Assembly: GCA_009667805.1 (NCBI GenBank)
Contig: CM019072.1
Coordinates: forward strand, 32,667,519 to 32,731,518
Direction of reading: 5' to 3'
DNA length: 64,000 nt
Source: Leptobrachium leishanense
Lineage: Eukaryota > Chordata > Amphibia > Anura > Megophryidae
Position 1 is the stretch's first letter. Every line of letters begins with the position of its first letter. Positions 36,231 through 47,028 of this stretch are shown in pieces. The notes below the pieces were generated by a model. It was not told where the DNA came from, ran no database searches, and saw only the letters and a program-made list of their open reading frames with translations. The translations under genes and the position numbers were made by a program.

Positions 36231-36966
36231 GTCATAATTGTGTTTTTTAGGCACCAGAAAATCCTCACATTCATGTGGACAAAGCAGTCAATTTACCAGG
36301 GCTCAATGTCTGGTGTGGACTGTCATCTAAGGGTTTAATTGGACCATTCTTTTTCGAAGGCACGGTCACTGGTCCAGTGTACCTCGACATGCTATGCACA
36401 TCCATTTTACCGGCCCTTCGTGCGCTTTATGCAGATGCGCAATTTCACTTCTTGTAAGGGTTGGGGTTGTGGAATCTGGGTTACGTTTTGAGTCAAGCCA
36501 ATATGTAGGACTAGGAAACCCTTAACCCATGTGCAATACCAGTCCTTTAGGCGGCTGGGTTTCGCAATGGTGAAACAGAGTGTAGTCCTAGCACACAGGG
36601 ATAGCAAAATGGAAGAAAACCACCAGTCCTTAGATGGCTGATAATCAGCAACAGAATAGAAGGAAAAGTGACATAGGGTACTGGAATAGGGGTAGAACAA
36701 TACACTCTAGTACAGGGAGCAAAAGGGGTACCAGAGTTACACGCAATCCTATAATCAAAGTTGGGTCAAACCCAAGAGAGCAATCAAGAGAATATATATA
36801 TAAACGCACTGATAGGTCAGAAATACTGAAACCACGAAATGGCACCTATGAATTGAAGCTTGTTGTTCAAATAGTGCGCCCTTTCTCCTGATCGGCCGGC
36901 ATCTTAGGAGAGCATCAGAAGGTGTGCATGAGTGATGAAGTCAAACGTGTGACGGGCCATCGGCCA

Positions 36967-36974
36967 TATAAAAG
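36967..36974 (+). promoter_or_regulatory. TATA box in solo LTR 1
   Basis: TATAAAAG in a GC-rich context. Position near the 3' part of the LTR fits U3 promoter layout. Confidence 0.45.
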
Positions 36975-37314
36975 GCACTGTCAGCCTGCCCAGACATTTC
37001 GGACCCGGGGCACCCACTCGGAGGAGTGCTCTGGTGGTCCAGAAGAGGACGCTGGGACATCTGACTGAGGTCCAGTGGCATAGCAAGGGGGGCAGGTGCC
37101 CCCGGGCACCTTTCAGCCGGGGGGCGCCGGCGCAGCAGCCCTGACGCTCATGTGGGTTCCACCAGTCAGTCGCGAGACTGCGGAGTTCATATGAACTCTG
37201 CAATCTCGCGAGATCGTAGCTGGCTGGTGGAATCCACGTGTGCGGCAGAGCTTCTTGTCGGCGGCCACTCGTAGGACGAAAAGCACGCGGCTGCCGGCAG
37301 AGGAGAGGCGAGCT

Positions 37315-37794
37315 GGGGGCAATACATATCCGTTTGAGCTGCTGGGGGCAATATATATCCGTTTGAGCTGCTGGGGGTAATATATATCCCTGTGTTAGCT
37401 GCTGGGGGCAATATATATCCCTGTTTGAGCTGCTGGGGCAATATATATCCATGTGTGAGCTGATGGGGCAATATATATCATATGTGAGCTGCTGGGGCAA
37501 TACATATCCATGTGTGAGCTGCTGGGGCAATACATATCCATGTGTGAGCTTCTGGGGGAAAAATATATCTCTGTGTGAGCTGCTGGGGGCAATATATATC
37601 CCTGTGTGAGCTGCTGTGGGCAATATATATCCATGTGTGAGCTGCTGGGGCAATATCCATGTATGAGCTGCATATCCATGTGTGAGCTGCTGGGGCAATA
37701 TATATCCATGTGTGAGCTGCTGTGGGCAATATATATCCATGTGTGAGCTGCTGGGGGCAATATATATCCCTGTGTGAGCTGCTGGGGCAATATA
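37315..37794 (-). repeat. Minisatellite family A inside hAT element 1, left block
   Basis: About 16 copies of GAGCTGCTGGGGCAATATAT plus ATCCATGTGT, the inverse complement of the unit at 1582. The unit is 28-31 bp here because ATATAT and GCTGCT are expanded. Confidence 0.93.
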
Positions 37795-39376
37795 CAGTCA
37801 GGTCCAGAAATATTGGGACATTGACACATTTCTAACATCTTTGGCTCTATACACCACCACAATGGAGTTGGAATGAAACAAACACAATATGCTTTAACTG
37901 CAGACTGTCAGCTTTAATTTGAGGGTATGTACATCCAACTCAGGTGAACGGTGTAGGACATACAGCAATTTGCAGATGTGCCTCCCACTTGTTAAGGGAC
38001 CAAAGGTAATGGGACAGAATAATAATCATAAATCAAACTTTCCCTTCTTAATACTTGGTTGCAAATCCTTTGCAGTCAATCACAGCCTGAATTCTGGAAC
38101 GCATAGACATCACCAGATGCTGGGTTTCATCCCTGGTGATGCTCTGCCAGGCCTCTACTGCAACTGTCTTCAGTTCCTGCTTGTTCTTGGGGCATTTTCC
38201 CTTCAGTTTTGTCTTCAGTAAGTGAAATGCATGCTCAATGGGATTCAGGTCAGGTGATTGACTTGGCCATTGCATAACATTCCAATTCTGTCCCTTCAAC
38301 ACGCTTTGGTTGCTTTTGCAGTATGCTTTGGGTTATTGTCCATCTGCACTGTGAAGCGCCGTCCAATGAGTTCTGCAGCATTTGGCTGAATGTGAGCAGA
38401 TAATATTGCCTGAAACACTTCAGAATTTATCCTGCTGCTTTTGTCAGCAGTCACATCATCAATAAATACAAGAGAACCAGTTCCATTGGCAGCCATACAT
38501 GCCCACGCCATGACACTACCACCACCATGCTTCACTGATGAGGTGGTATGCTTAGGATCATGAGCAGTTCCTTTCCTTCTCCATACTCTTCTCTTCCCAT
38601 CACTCTGGTACAAATTGATCTTGGTCTCATCTGTCCATATGATCTTGTTCCAGAACTGTGAAGGCTTTGTTAGGTGTTGTTTGGCAAACTCTAATCTGGC
38701 CTTCCTGTTTTTGAGGCTCACCAATGGTTTACATCTTGTGGTGAACCCTCTGTATTCACTCTGGTGAAGTCTTCTCTTCACTGTTGACTTTGACACACAT
38801 ACACCTACCTCCTGGAGAGTGTTCTTGATCTGGCCAACTGTTGTGAAGGGTGTTTTCTTCATCAGGGAAAGAATTCTTCCACCACAGTTGTTTTCCGTGA
38901 TCTCCCGGGTCTTTTGGTGTTGCTGAGCTCACCGGTGCGTTCCTTATTTTTGAGAATGTTCCAAACAGTTGTTTTGGCCACGCCTAATGTTCTTGCTATC
39001 TCTCTTCACTGATAGTGACAGCTCTTTGGATCTCATCTTGGGAGTTGACAACAACAGATTCCAAATGCAAATAGCACACTTGAAATGAACTTTGGGCCTT
39101 TTATCTGCACATTGTAATTGGGGTAATGAGGGAATATCACACACCTGGCCATGGAACAGCTGAGAAGCCAATTGTCCCTTAACAAGTGGGAGGCACATCT
39201 GCAAACTGGTTTAAGTCCTACACCGTTCACCTGAGTTGGATGTACATACCCTCAAATTAAAGCTGACAGTCTGCAGTTAAAGCACATTGTGTTTGTTTCA
39301 TTCCAACTCCATTGTGGTGTATAGAGCCAAAGATGTTAGAATTGTGTCAATGTCCCAATATTTCTGGACCTGACTG
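37795..39376 (-). mobile_element. Tc1-like element copy 3
   Basis: Terminal repeats start CAGTCAGGTCCAGAAATATT at both ends and extend for about 200 bp. TA duplications lie at 37793-37794 and 39377-39378. Inserted into the minisatellite of hAT element 1. It belongs to a different Tc1 family from copies 1 and 2. Confidence 0.93.
38048..39036 (-). pseudogene. Tc1-like transposase copy 3, frameshifted
   Basis: Starts MRSKELSLSVKRDS at 39036. Frames break at least twice: once between the N-terminal helix-turn-helix and MKKTPFTTVGQIKNTLQEVG (38862), and once after MDNNPKHTAKATKAC near 38300. The catalytic residues remain in their own frames: IIWTDETKINLY, VQMDNNPKHT and [11 protein letters not shown], with the DD34E arrangement usual for Tc1. 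The C-terminus VIDCKGFATKY is intact. Confidence 0.88.
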
Positions 39377-39378
39377 TA

Positions 39379-39516
39379 TATCCCTGTGTGAGCTGCTGGG
39401 GCAATATATATCCATTGTTGAGCTGCTGGGGCAATATATATCCCTGTGTGAGCTGCTGTGGCAATATATATCCCTGTCTGAGCTGCTGGGGCAATATATA
39501 TCCATGTTTGAGCTGC
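39379..39516 (-). repeat. Minisatellite family A inside hAT element 1, middle block
   Basis: Five copies of the 30-bp unit, continuing the array broken by the Tc1. Confidence 0.88.
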
Positions 39517-40079
39517 TGTCAGGACCGTACCTGTCCGTTCCTATGAGATTCCATGCAAGTGGCAGCTGCATGAAAGGTGCTGCCCTTCTCAGCACCAGTG
39601 TATAGAAACAGTTAATGCACCTAACACACCCACACCTTAGGTCACGTGACACACCTCTGTGGCTAATCAATAAAAGTTCCCTCCTACCTTCCCACAGTGC
39701 TTCGTAGTTGTCTATTATTCTTAGGAATGAGACCTGCTACCATAAGCTCCAGAGAAACCTGCTTTCCCCTATCAACCCACCGTGCTTTCCCAGGAGCAAC
39801 TACCCCTCAAGACCCTGTGTGTTTCCTCCCTATCCCACTGTGCTCTCCCAGGAGCAACTACCCTTCCCACTGTGCTCTCCCAGGAGCAACTACCCTCGCA
39901 CCTGGACTCAAGGACTGCTTTCCCCATCACCCTCAGCCAACCTGTGAGTTTCAGTGTGCCCTGTCCCACAACCCTCCTGTGTTGTTCTCCTCTCCCACGA
40001 ACTGTGTGTGCATCCCCGAGACCTGCATAACTGCCTCATCACCTGTAAGGTCAGTACCTATAAGGTACAAACCATGACA
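39517..40079 (+). mobile_element. Solo LTR 2
   Basis: Begins TGTCAGGACCGTACC and ends ACAAACCATGACA (TG...CA), with a perfect 5-bp duplication GCTGC at 39512-39516 and 40080-40084. AATAAAAG near 39668 could be a TATA-type or polyadenylation signal. It contains three to four copies of a ~33-bp repeat, ccaggagcaactaccc plus cactgtgctctc. Inserted into minisatellite A within hAT element 1. Confidence 0.72.
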
Positions 40080-40216
40080 GCTGCTGGGGCAATATATATC
40101 CATGTGTGAGCTGCTGGGGGCAATATATATCCATGTGTGAGCTGCTGGGGCAATATATATCCATGTGTGAGCTGGGGGCAATATATCCATGTGAGCTGGG
40201 GGCAATATATCCATGT
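40080..40216 (-). repeat. Minisatellite family A inside hAT element 1, right block
   Basis: Five copies of the unit; the last two are the shorter 25-bp form. Confidence 0.88.
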
Positions 40217-40390
40217 GCGGTGTGTATGAGTGTGAGTTTTATTGCTCTGGAGCTCTGTGAAACACAACGCACATTACTGTGAGTTTTATAGCTGTGGAGC
40301 TCTGTGATACACTCATACACACAGCACATTACTGTGAGTTTTAGAGTTGCGGAGCTCTGTGATACACTCATACACACCATAAACAACCAA
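40217..40390 (-). repeat. Minisatellite family B, three units in hAT element 1
   Basis: Units of about 55 bp with core GAGCTCTGTGATACACTCAT followed by acacacagcacattactg and tgagttttat. The same unit occurs at 50320-50740 and 61183-61950, both inside other hAT elements. Confidence 0.88.
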
Positions 40391-41278
40391 TGAGGCAAGT
40401 GGCACGTCGGCTAGTCTTGGCAAAACCAGCCCATCAGTAAGAGGTTAATGATGCTCTCCTGTTAACCTATTTTATGTGTTGCACCTTTCCAATTGATATT
40501 GAAAAAAATAGTTATTATATTTTGGGGGGGGTTAAATATTTGTAAAACTTGTTTGCTGTAGTGATTATTTTTGGTTGGGGGGGGGGGCACTAATGAAAGA
40601 CTGCCTCTGAGCGCCACATGATCTCGCTATGCCTCTGCTGAGGTCTGACACTTCCAGCTAGATGCCGCACCATCTCACTATCACTGAGACATAAGATCTT
40701 GATGACATTCTGTCAGGACGCTGGATAGGAAGAAGAGGTGCGGTTGAATTCCCTCCACGTTCTTCGGACTTATCACCCCTCGATTTCTATCTGTGGGGAA
40801 CACTAAAGATTGTGCTATACCATAGAAAACCACTTACACTGGCTGCACTATGGGAAGAAATTTAAATATCAAGCAGAGCAATCCCTGTGGACACACTAGT
40901 CATTGTTCATGCAGTAGTGCACCAAACTCAAAAGTGTCTAGATGCTAATGGTGACCACTTTGAGCACCTAATATGAATGCATAATTTACACATGATTTAC
41001 AGCTGCCCTTTGATGTTTATATAAATCTAGTAATAACATTTTTATGCATATATTTATCATGTTGTAGTGTTTATACGTTTTATTGGGCGCCTCAGTATTT
41101 TGTCCCTAATATTTGTCCGCTACTGAGTATAACGTTTGTTTTAAAAAATTTCTATCAACAATCTACTTCCCTTATGTTGATTGCAAATGCATACCTTTGT
41201 GTCGGTTTCTGATTTTTATGTTGTTTTACATTCTTTTTATATTGTTTTTATGCCTTGACTTGTCTTCTCAATAAAAAT

Positions 41279-42135
41279 TACATATCGGGGATAAAACACT
41301 GTATTATGAAGTTCTCAAATATCTAGGTATGTGGTTAGACCCAAACCTATTCTATGGCCCCCACATCGAAAAACTCTGATCTAAATTCTACCCCAAACTA
41401 GGTGCCCCGTAAAGAAACATAACCTGCCTGAGTCCCACGGTAAGAAAGCGGATTGTACAACAAATGCTTAAGCCGGTTATTGAATACGGAGATGTAGTGT
41501 ATGCAGCTGCCCCGCAAATGCACCTTCATAACCTTACTGCATTGTGTAACTCATTCTGCCGCTTTGTGCTACAATGTAACTACATGACCCACCATTGTGA
41601 CATGTTAAAAGAGCTAAACTGGCCGTCGCTGGAATCTAGACGCACCCTTCACCTTTCCAACCTGGTGTTTAAGAGCTTCTCTGGAAAGCTGCCACCCTAC
41701 CTGAATAGACTGCTTCCCCCAGCAGCTCCCTCATCCTATAACCTCAGATCCAGGACCAGCACCTTACTTGCAATACCACAATACAAAAAGTAAGTGGCTT
41801 GATCCTCATTTTCCTACAGAGCACCGCAGTTATGGAATAACCTCCCAGATGCCATCAAATCTTCCCCCAGTCTAAAGTCACTTAAGAGACCTCTATTAAC
41901 ATACCTCAATACAGAATGCACCTGTAAATATGTAACATAATGACTATATTTCCTACATTATTTTCTGTTAATCTGTATATTTGTGGTGTTTTTTAATATC
42001 TTGCATTTATTACTTTGTATTTCTGTACCTACTGTAACAATTCAATGTTCTTGAACCCAGGACATACTTGAAAACAAGAGAAATCTCAATGTATCCTTCC
42101 TGGTAAAATGCTTTATAAATAAATAAATAAATAAA
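41279..42135 (+). pseudogene. 3' part of an L2-like LINE
   Basis: The frame 41464-41793 reads KPVIEYGDVVYAAAPQMHLH and LKELNWPSLESRRTLHLSNL, then SYNLRSRTSTLL, the C-terminal end of a non-LTR reverse transcriptase. Upstream text also encodes LGMWLDPNL with disruptions. The 3' end is tgtatccttcctggtaaaat, then an AAAT/TAAA-type microsatellite instead of poly(A), as in L2/CR1-type elements. Strongly 5'-truncated and inactive. Confidence 0.75.
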
Positions 42136-42990
42136 ATTATGTCCAATGATAATATTAATAGGCAAGAATGACTTAAAAGAAGAAAAGAAAAGGAATTGAA
42201 AGGGAAGGAATTGAAAAGTAAGGAAAAAAGTAGGACATCGAAGGAGGGGAGTTTAGAGATAAGCAATGGAGAAGAACCTGAATGGTCGAAAGGTAGGAAA
42301 TGCAATGGAGGCTGGTTAAAAGAGAGGAAGAAGGATCATGACAGAGAAAGGTCATGAAAAGGTGAAAATAAAATTAAACATAAAGAGATCACAAGGGATA
42401 TGTAAAAATAAAGTGGGGCACAGCTTGAAACAGGAGTTTAGAAGTGACAAACGGATTGACCAGGGCAGCAGAAATCCTAGCTTCAGTTTGCTGGGTGAGG
42501 TGGTCCACGGTTTATTTCTTGAAAAAATATTCATTGCGAATAGTCTTGAAGAATAAGCCAAGACAAAACACCCAGATCTGCTCTGGGAGACTCTGTGCTA
42601 CAAAGAGCTGTGAAAAAAAGGAAACAGATTATCATTAAAGATGTTATTCCCTAACCTCTGAATTGGCCCCGAATTGCACTGGACGGTGAATTTCATCATT
42701 CGGTGAATTTCTGGGACGTTTCATCTATTCATTAAGCTGTCAATACGTCAAATACAGGCGAATTGACAGCAAAATATGGTGCAATATGGCACAATTCGAA
42801 GGCACCAAAATTGCTACATAGAAGATGATCGTGCACAGCCCGTCACATTAGGGTGTGCACCCATGCAACATTAATTAATTGAAAAGTTATGTTTTGAAGA
42901 TTTTGCACAAAACGCACATTTTTCATTAGCAATAATAAGCCTGTAATCAGAGATACAGTCAGGATTATTCTGTTCATCATGAATCCGATA
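42136..42990. other. No recognised gene; purine-rich segment
   Basis: 42180-42350 is rich in GAA/GGA on the plus strand. Frames up to 88 codons are not convincing. 42660-42990 is AT-rich with fragments that look like MITE arms. Confidence 0.3.
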
Positions 42991-43493
42991 ACGGACATCC
43001 AGGTCTGTTCACTAAAAGTGAAACTCAGGAGAATTGGCAGGAGAAGAGAACAATCTGAGCTAAGCTGGCCATCGCTGGAATCTAGACGCACCCTTAACTG
43101 TTCCAGCATGGTGTTTAAGAGCTTTTTTGGGAAGCTACCACCCTACCTGAATAGACTGATGACTGCTTCCCCCAGCAGTTCCCTCATCCTATAACCTCCG
43201 ATCAAGGACCAGCACCTTACTTGCAATACCACAATACAAAAAAAAAGTGGCTCGATCCTCATTTTCCTACAGAGCACCGCAATTATGGAATAACCTCCCA
43301 GACGCCATCAAATCTTCCCCCAGTCTAAAGTCCCTTAAGAGCTCTGTATTAACATACCTCAATACAGAATGCACCTGTAAACATGTAACATAGTGACTAT
43401 ATTTCCTACATATTTATTTTCTGTTAATCTGTATATTTGTGTTATTATTATTATCTTGCATTTTATTACTTAGTATTTCTGTAACGACTTTAA

Positions 43494-44724
43494 CCCCTTC
43501 CCGACCGCTGACGTACCCTGTACGTCCTGTGTTCGGGTCTCCCTTAGACCCGATGACGTACAGGGTACGTCAGCGGCGCCAAATCCCCCTCCCGCCCGAT
43601 ACTCACCTCCCTCGTTGGATCCCACGTCGATCTGACAGGGAGGAAGCCTGCCCATGTGATTTACATGGGCAGGCGAGGCTGATGACGTCGCCACGCTGCG
43701 TGGTGACGTCATCAGAAGGTGCCCCCATGTGTTTCAATGGAGGGGAGGGGAGGGCTCCTTCGGAGCCCTCTATCTCCCCAACCATTGAAGCTAGGGAGAT
43801 GCCGTTTGCACCGCTGGAGAGGGGAGAGCCTCCCCTTTCCAGCGGTGTATGGCATTAACCATTTCGCCGCCGGATCACGTTGCGGCGCCAATTGGCGCCA
43901 AAACGTGATTCAAACCTGGAGGGGGGCTGACATCTTGGATGTCAGCCAAGCCTCCAGGTCCCCCCCCACCCACTGACAACCTCACCATATGTGTGAGGAT
44001 GTCAGTGGGCCAGTTAACCCTCTAGCTGCCATGTAGAGATAAGGGGATCCTAAGGATCCCTTTATCTCCCGATCCATGGCAGCTAGATGGTCATATTTGC
44101 CATCATTTGAAAGGCCTGATTATGGCCTTTCAAATGATACCAAACATGACCAGGTTTGGTTTTAAAACAAAATGTAAAAAAAAAATTAAATAAAAAAAAA
44201 ATAATAATTAAATTAAATAAAAAAATGTTTGTTTTTTTAAAGTTTTTTTTGTCTGGGGGGAGTTTAATTAAATAGGACCTAGGCTGTCATCTAAAAATAA
44301 TTAGCACAAAATGGTCAGAATGAGCGCAGCGCACATAGGTGAACTGGATCAGCAGTGAAAGGGTTAAAAGGTAAAATCATGTAAAGATTGGGTATTTCTA
44401 TTCTCGGGATAAAATTTGGAAACTATTTAGCCGGGGTCTTTATTGGTGGTTATAGCTTTAGGGGATTAAATTACGAAAAAGTGTGTTTTTACCATTTTTT
44501 TCATCATATTTCATATTTTTTTTATATTAAATTATTGGATATGATGGAAATAATGGTATTTCTAGAAAGTCCATTTAATGGCGGGAAAAAGGGTGTATAA
44601 TATGTGTGGGTTGAATAAACGAGTAAGAGGAAAATTTGTCCTAAACACTAACAGCGCAGAAACGTAAAAACAGCAGCGGTCACTAAAGGACGGATTTGTG
44701 TAAAACCGCCCGGTCACTAAGGGG
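43494..44724 (+). mobile_element. Internally deleted piggyBac relative
   Basis: TTAA at 43490-43493 and 44725-44728. The right 340 bp is the inverse of the left end of the 22185 element (gtgtaaaaccgcccggtcac before taagggg). The left 70 bp corresponds to that element's other end (gacgtaccctgtacgtcc hairpin). It has no transposase, so it looks like a nonautonomous derivative that the 29402 protein could mobilise. A second TTAA-bounded MITE lies inside it. Confidence 0.82.
43859..44363. mobile_element. Nested TTAA-flanked MITE
   Basis: TTAA at 43855-43858 and 44364-44367. Left end CCATTTCGCCGCCGG, right end GATCAGCAGTGAAAGGG. The interior (cctttcaaatgataccaaac and A-rich stretch) resembles the MITE at 48908. 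Hairpins at 44030-44095 (atctccc/gggaga type). Confidence 0.6.
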
Positions 44725-44952
44725 TTAAAAATTCGATGTTCTTGAACCCAGGACATACTGAAAACAAGAGAAATCTCAATGTATCCTTCCTGGTAAAAAT
44801 ACTTTATAAATAAATAAATAAATCTAGACTAAATAGCCAATTTGGAAAGTGAGATAAATAGAAGAATTTTTATGGTTTGGCTATTTTGACCTAGAATTTT
44901 CACTTCTCCAGTCATTCTCCTGAGTTTCACCTTTAGTGAATAGACCTGATCT

Positions 44953-45778
44953 ATTAATTTCAGTTTGGCAGTTTTAAACAGGTGATTCCCATAGGATTAA
45001 CTGTAAAAAACATGACATCTTTATTTATTTTTCTTTTCATTTTCAGTATAAACCTTTTTTATATTTTTTAAGGCATATTTTGGTTTTCTTATTTTTTTAA
45101 AAAAAAACTTTTTATTTCGTAACAGACCTTTTTATTATTTTTTAAAGGACGTTTTTTAATTATTGTGGCACATTTTTACTATCTTTTTACTGATTTATAC
45201 TCGTATTAGGAGAATAGGAGTCTTCCTTTTTTATTTCAGTTTGGTGGAATTCGCTGGTGCTAATTTGGCACAATACGGCTTTTTCAATTTCAGTGCTTTG
45301 TGAAAAGACCCTTAAATGTTGTAGAATTAATATAAACTTTACATTCCCTTATTCACACAGGGATATAAATTAACCTTAAGGGTGCAGGTATGAACAAATA
45401 CAATAAAGAATCTCAGCTATGAGCCCGAGCTGCAAGGCTTCTTATCCACATATTTACATTTTAATATTTATTTTAGAATATTATAGGGTGTTTTGTTCAC
45501 ATTCTCAAGGTAGAGATTTACCCTCCATTAATAATTACAGGTGGGCCTTTATTCAGTTCTTCTTTTTTGTTCTCTTGAAATCTTTTAAAATAATCCATTG
45601 ATTCACTTTATCTTTTTTCACGCTCTTCTCTGTATAGTATAACCTTATCCACTGCAGGGAACGTCTCTGTTTGCTCTGGTTCTTGTTTATCCGGTAGATT
45701 ATCACTCAACATTAAATAAAACAAATACGCACAGCATAAAATAAAACAAATACACTGATTCCTTGTTCTTGTGACGAC
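44953..45778. other. No recognised feature
   Basis: AT-rich with T-runs. On the minus strand a 34-codon frame (start 45714) reads MLSDNLPDKQEPEQTETFPA but has no context supporting a gene. Confidence 0.3.
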
Positions 45779-45781
45779 TTA

Positions 45782-46214
45782 GGCTGGGGTCAGACGAGCG
45801 CAGTGTTAACGTCCGTGTTGCCGCACATAAGTACGTCCGTGATAGCATACAATTGTGTTAAATGGAGCCCCACACACGAAGTACGTCCGCACAGAAGTGC
45901 GGGGGCTGACGGACGCGGCAAACGGACGCAGGTTAGGCAAGAACGTAATACTGCTAGAACGGACGTGCGGAGTGCGCCACGTCCACAACGTCCGCATAGC
46001 TTTGTGTGTGAGTGATGGAGCATGGTCAGACGGACTGCATTTATACGTCCAGCATTTTTGACGGACAGAATGTTTTTTCATTTTAATTTATTTTCCCTGC
46101 TACATCAGTCAAAAAATACCGACTGTGTGGCCACTACCATGTCATCAGTCAGAAAGTACGTCCGTACTGCACGGACGCACAGTCCGTACAAAATGCGCTC
46201 ATCTGACCCTAGCC
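45782..46214. mobile_element. Harbinger-like MITE, copy 3
   Basis: Starts GGCTGGGGTCAGACGAGCGC, ends GCTCATCTGACCCTAGCC; TTA on both sides (45779-45781, 46215-46217). Noncoding, CpG-rich ends. Confidence 0.78.
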
Positions 46215-46320
46215 TTACTCCCCGTAGGGCATGTAGCCCTGGGGCAGACGCACAAGCTCTGCATCGATGCTTAGACTGTTTTCAATGTTGGTATTCCAGG
46301 TTGGCTGCCATGGATATTAC

Positions 46321-47024
46321 AGGTGTCTTTTCTATCTATCCATCCATCTATGTATCTACCTATCCATCTATGTAACTATCCATCCACCCATACATCCATC
46401 TATCCATGTAGCTATTTATCATATCTATCCATCTATGTATCTATCCATCCATCTATATATCTATCTATCCATCCATCCATCCATATATCTATCCATGAAT
46501 CTATCTAGCCATCTATGTATCTATCCATCCATGATCTATCCATACATCCATGTATCTATCCATCCATGATCTATCCATCTATCCATATACAGTATCTATC
46601 CATCCATTCATGTATCTATCCATCCATCTATGTATCTATCTATCCATCTCTATCTATCCATCCATATATCTATCCATATCTATCTATCATCCAAATATCT
46701 ATCCATGTATCTATCCAGCCATCTATGATCTATCCATACATCTATGTATCTATCTATCTATCCATTAATCTATGTATCTATCTATCTATCCATTAATCTA
46801 TGTATCTATCCATCCATGTATCTACAGTATGTATCTATCTATCCATCCATTCATCTATGTATCTATGTATCCATATCTATGTATCTATCTATCCATCCAT
46901 TCATCTATGTATCTATCTATCCATCCATGTATCCATATCTATGTATCTATCCATCCATCTATGTATCTATCTATCTATCCATCCATCTATGTATCCATCT
47001 ATCCATATCTATGTATCTATCTAT
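46321..47024. repeat. ATCC/ATCT tetranucleotide microsatellite
   Basis: About 700 bp of CCAT, CTAT and GTAT units in all frames. On the minus strand it is GATA/GGAT-rich and begins within five bases of the exon 3 splice donor. Ser/Ile/Tyr-rich frames here are artefacts. Confidence 0.97.
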
Positions 47025-47028
47025 TTAC

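Larger units (their letters stand above)
37073..40637. mobile_element. hAT element 1, filled with minisatellites
   Basis: Left end CAGTGGCATAGCAAGGGGG, right end CTCGCTATGCCTCTG; perfect 8-bp duplication CTGAGGTC at 37065-37072 and 40638-40645. No transposase. Contents in order: CpG-rich segment with a palindrome (37145-37240, tctcgcgagatc region), minisatellite A in inverse orientation, a Tc1 element, more minisatellite A, solo LTR 2, minisatellite A, three units of minisatellite B, and a G-run-containing right end. Most length is tandem repeat or later insertions. Confidence 0.9.
36453..40650 (+). mobile_element. Solo LTR 1, itself interrupted by a hAT element
   Basis: Starts TGTAAGGGTTGG and ends GGTCTGACA, with flanks CTTCT (36448-36452) and CTTCC (40651-40655), a 5-bp duplication with one mismatch. 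Removing it restores QFHFQLDAAPSHY in the mariner transposase. LTR sequence proper is 36453-37072 plus the few bases after 40645, about 630 bp; the rest is the hAT insertion. It has a TATA box about 105 bp before its end. No internal retroviral genes remain, so it is a solo LTR by structure; the retrotransposon family is unknown. Confidence 0.6.
34990..41010 (+). pseudogene. Mariner-type (DDE_3) transposase gene in three pieces
   Basis: Three collinear pieces of one transposase. Piece 1 (about 35120-35575): DVHKQRSGRHRTATSPA, then TRSPQKSVNQCARETGISRS (helix-turn-helix) and TDEVQFKLNGRVHRYN (first Asp), with stops. Piece 2 (about 36243-36451): [20 protein letters not shown] to ADAQFHF. Piece 3 (about 40651-40975): LDAAPSHYH, then PPRSSDLSPLDFYLWGTLKI (third acidic residue). 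The family is familiar from arthropods as Tc3-like with a DUF4817 N-terminus. Pieces are separated by a hAT MITE (35584-36230) and an LTR insertion (36453-40650). Ends of the transposon were not identified. Confidence 0.75.
43052..44822 (+). pseudogene. L2-like LINE fragment, split by a piggyBac derivative
   Basis: Contains WPSLESRRTLNCSSMVFKSF and the same 3' end as the copy at 41279, with a 3' microsatellite of ATAA units at 44805-44822. Divided at TTAA 43490 by the element 43494-44724. Confidence 0.75.
43003..44952. mobile_element. MITE halves flanking a LINE insertion
   Basis: Left piece 43003-43052 (tctgttcactaaaagtgaaa, ctcaggagaatt) and right piece 44823-44952 (ending cacctttagtgaatagacct) are inverse complements. 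The right piece shares catctgatttgg-like and ttttgacctagaatttt text with the palindromic MITEs at 58892 and 63215. The L2-like fragment lies between them. Confidence 0.5.

Noticed and set aside
39697..40077. 126-codon Pro-rich frame
   Set aside because: Lies within solo LTR 2 and follows its internal 33-bp repeat.
45617..45714. 34-codon minus-strand frame as the missing last exon of the HSDL1-like gene
   Set aside because: Composition (MLSDNLPDKQEPEQ) does not resemble the expected C-terminal tail and no acceptor in the right phase precedes it.
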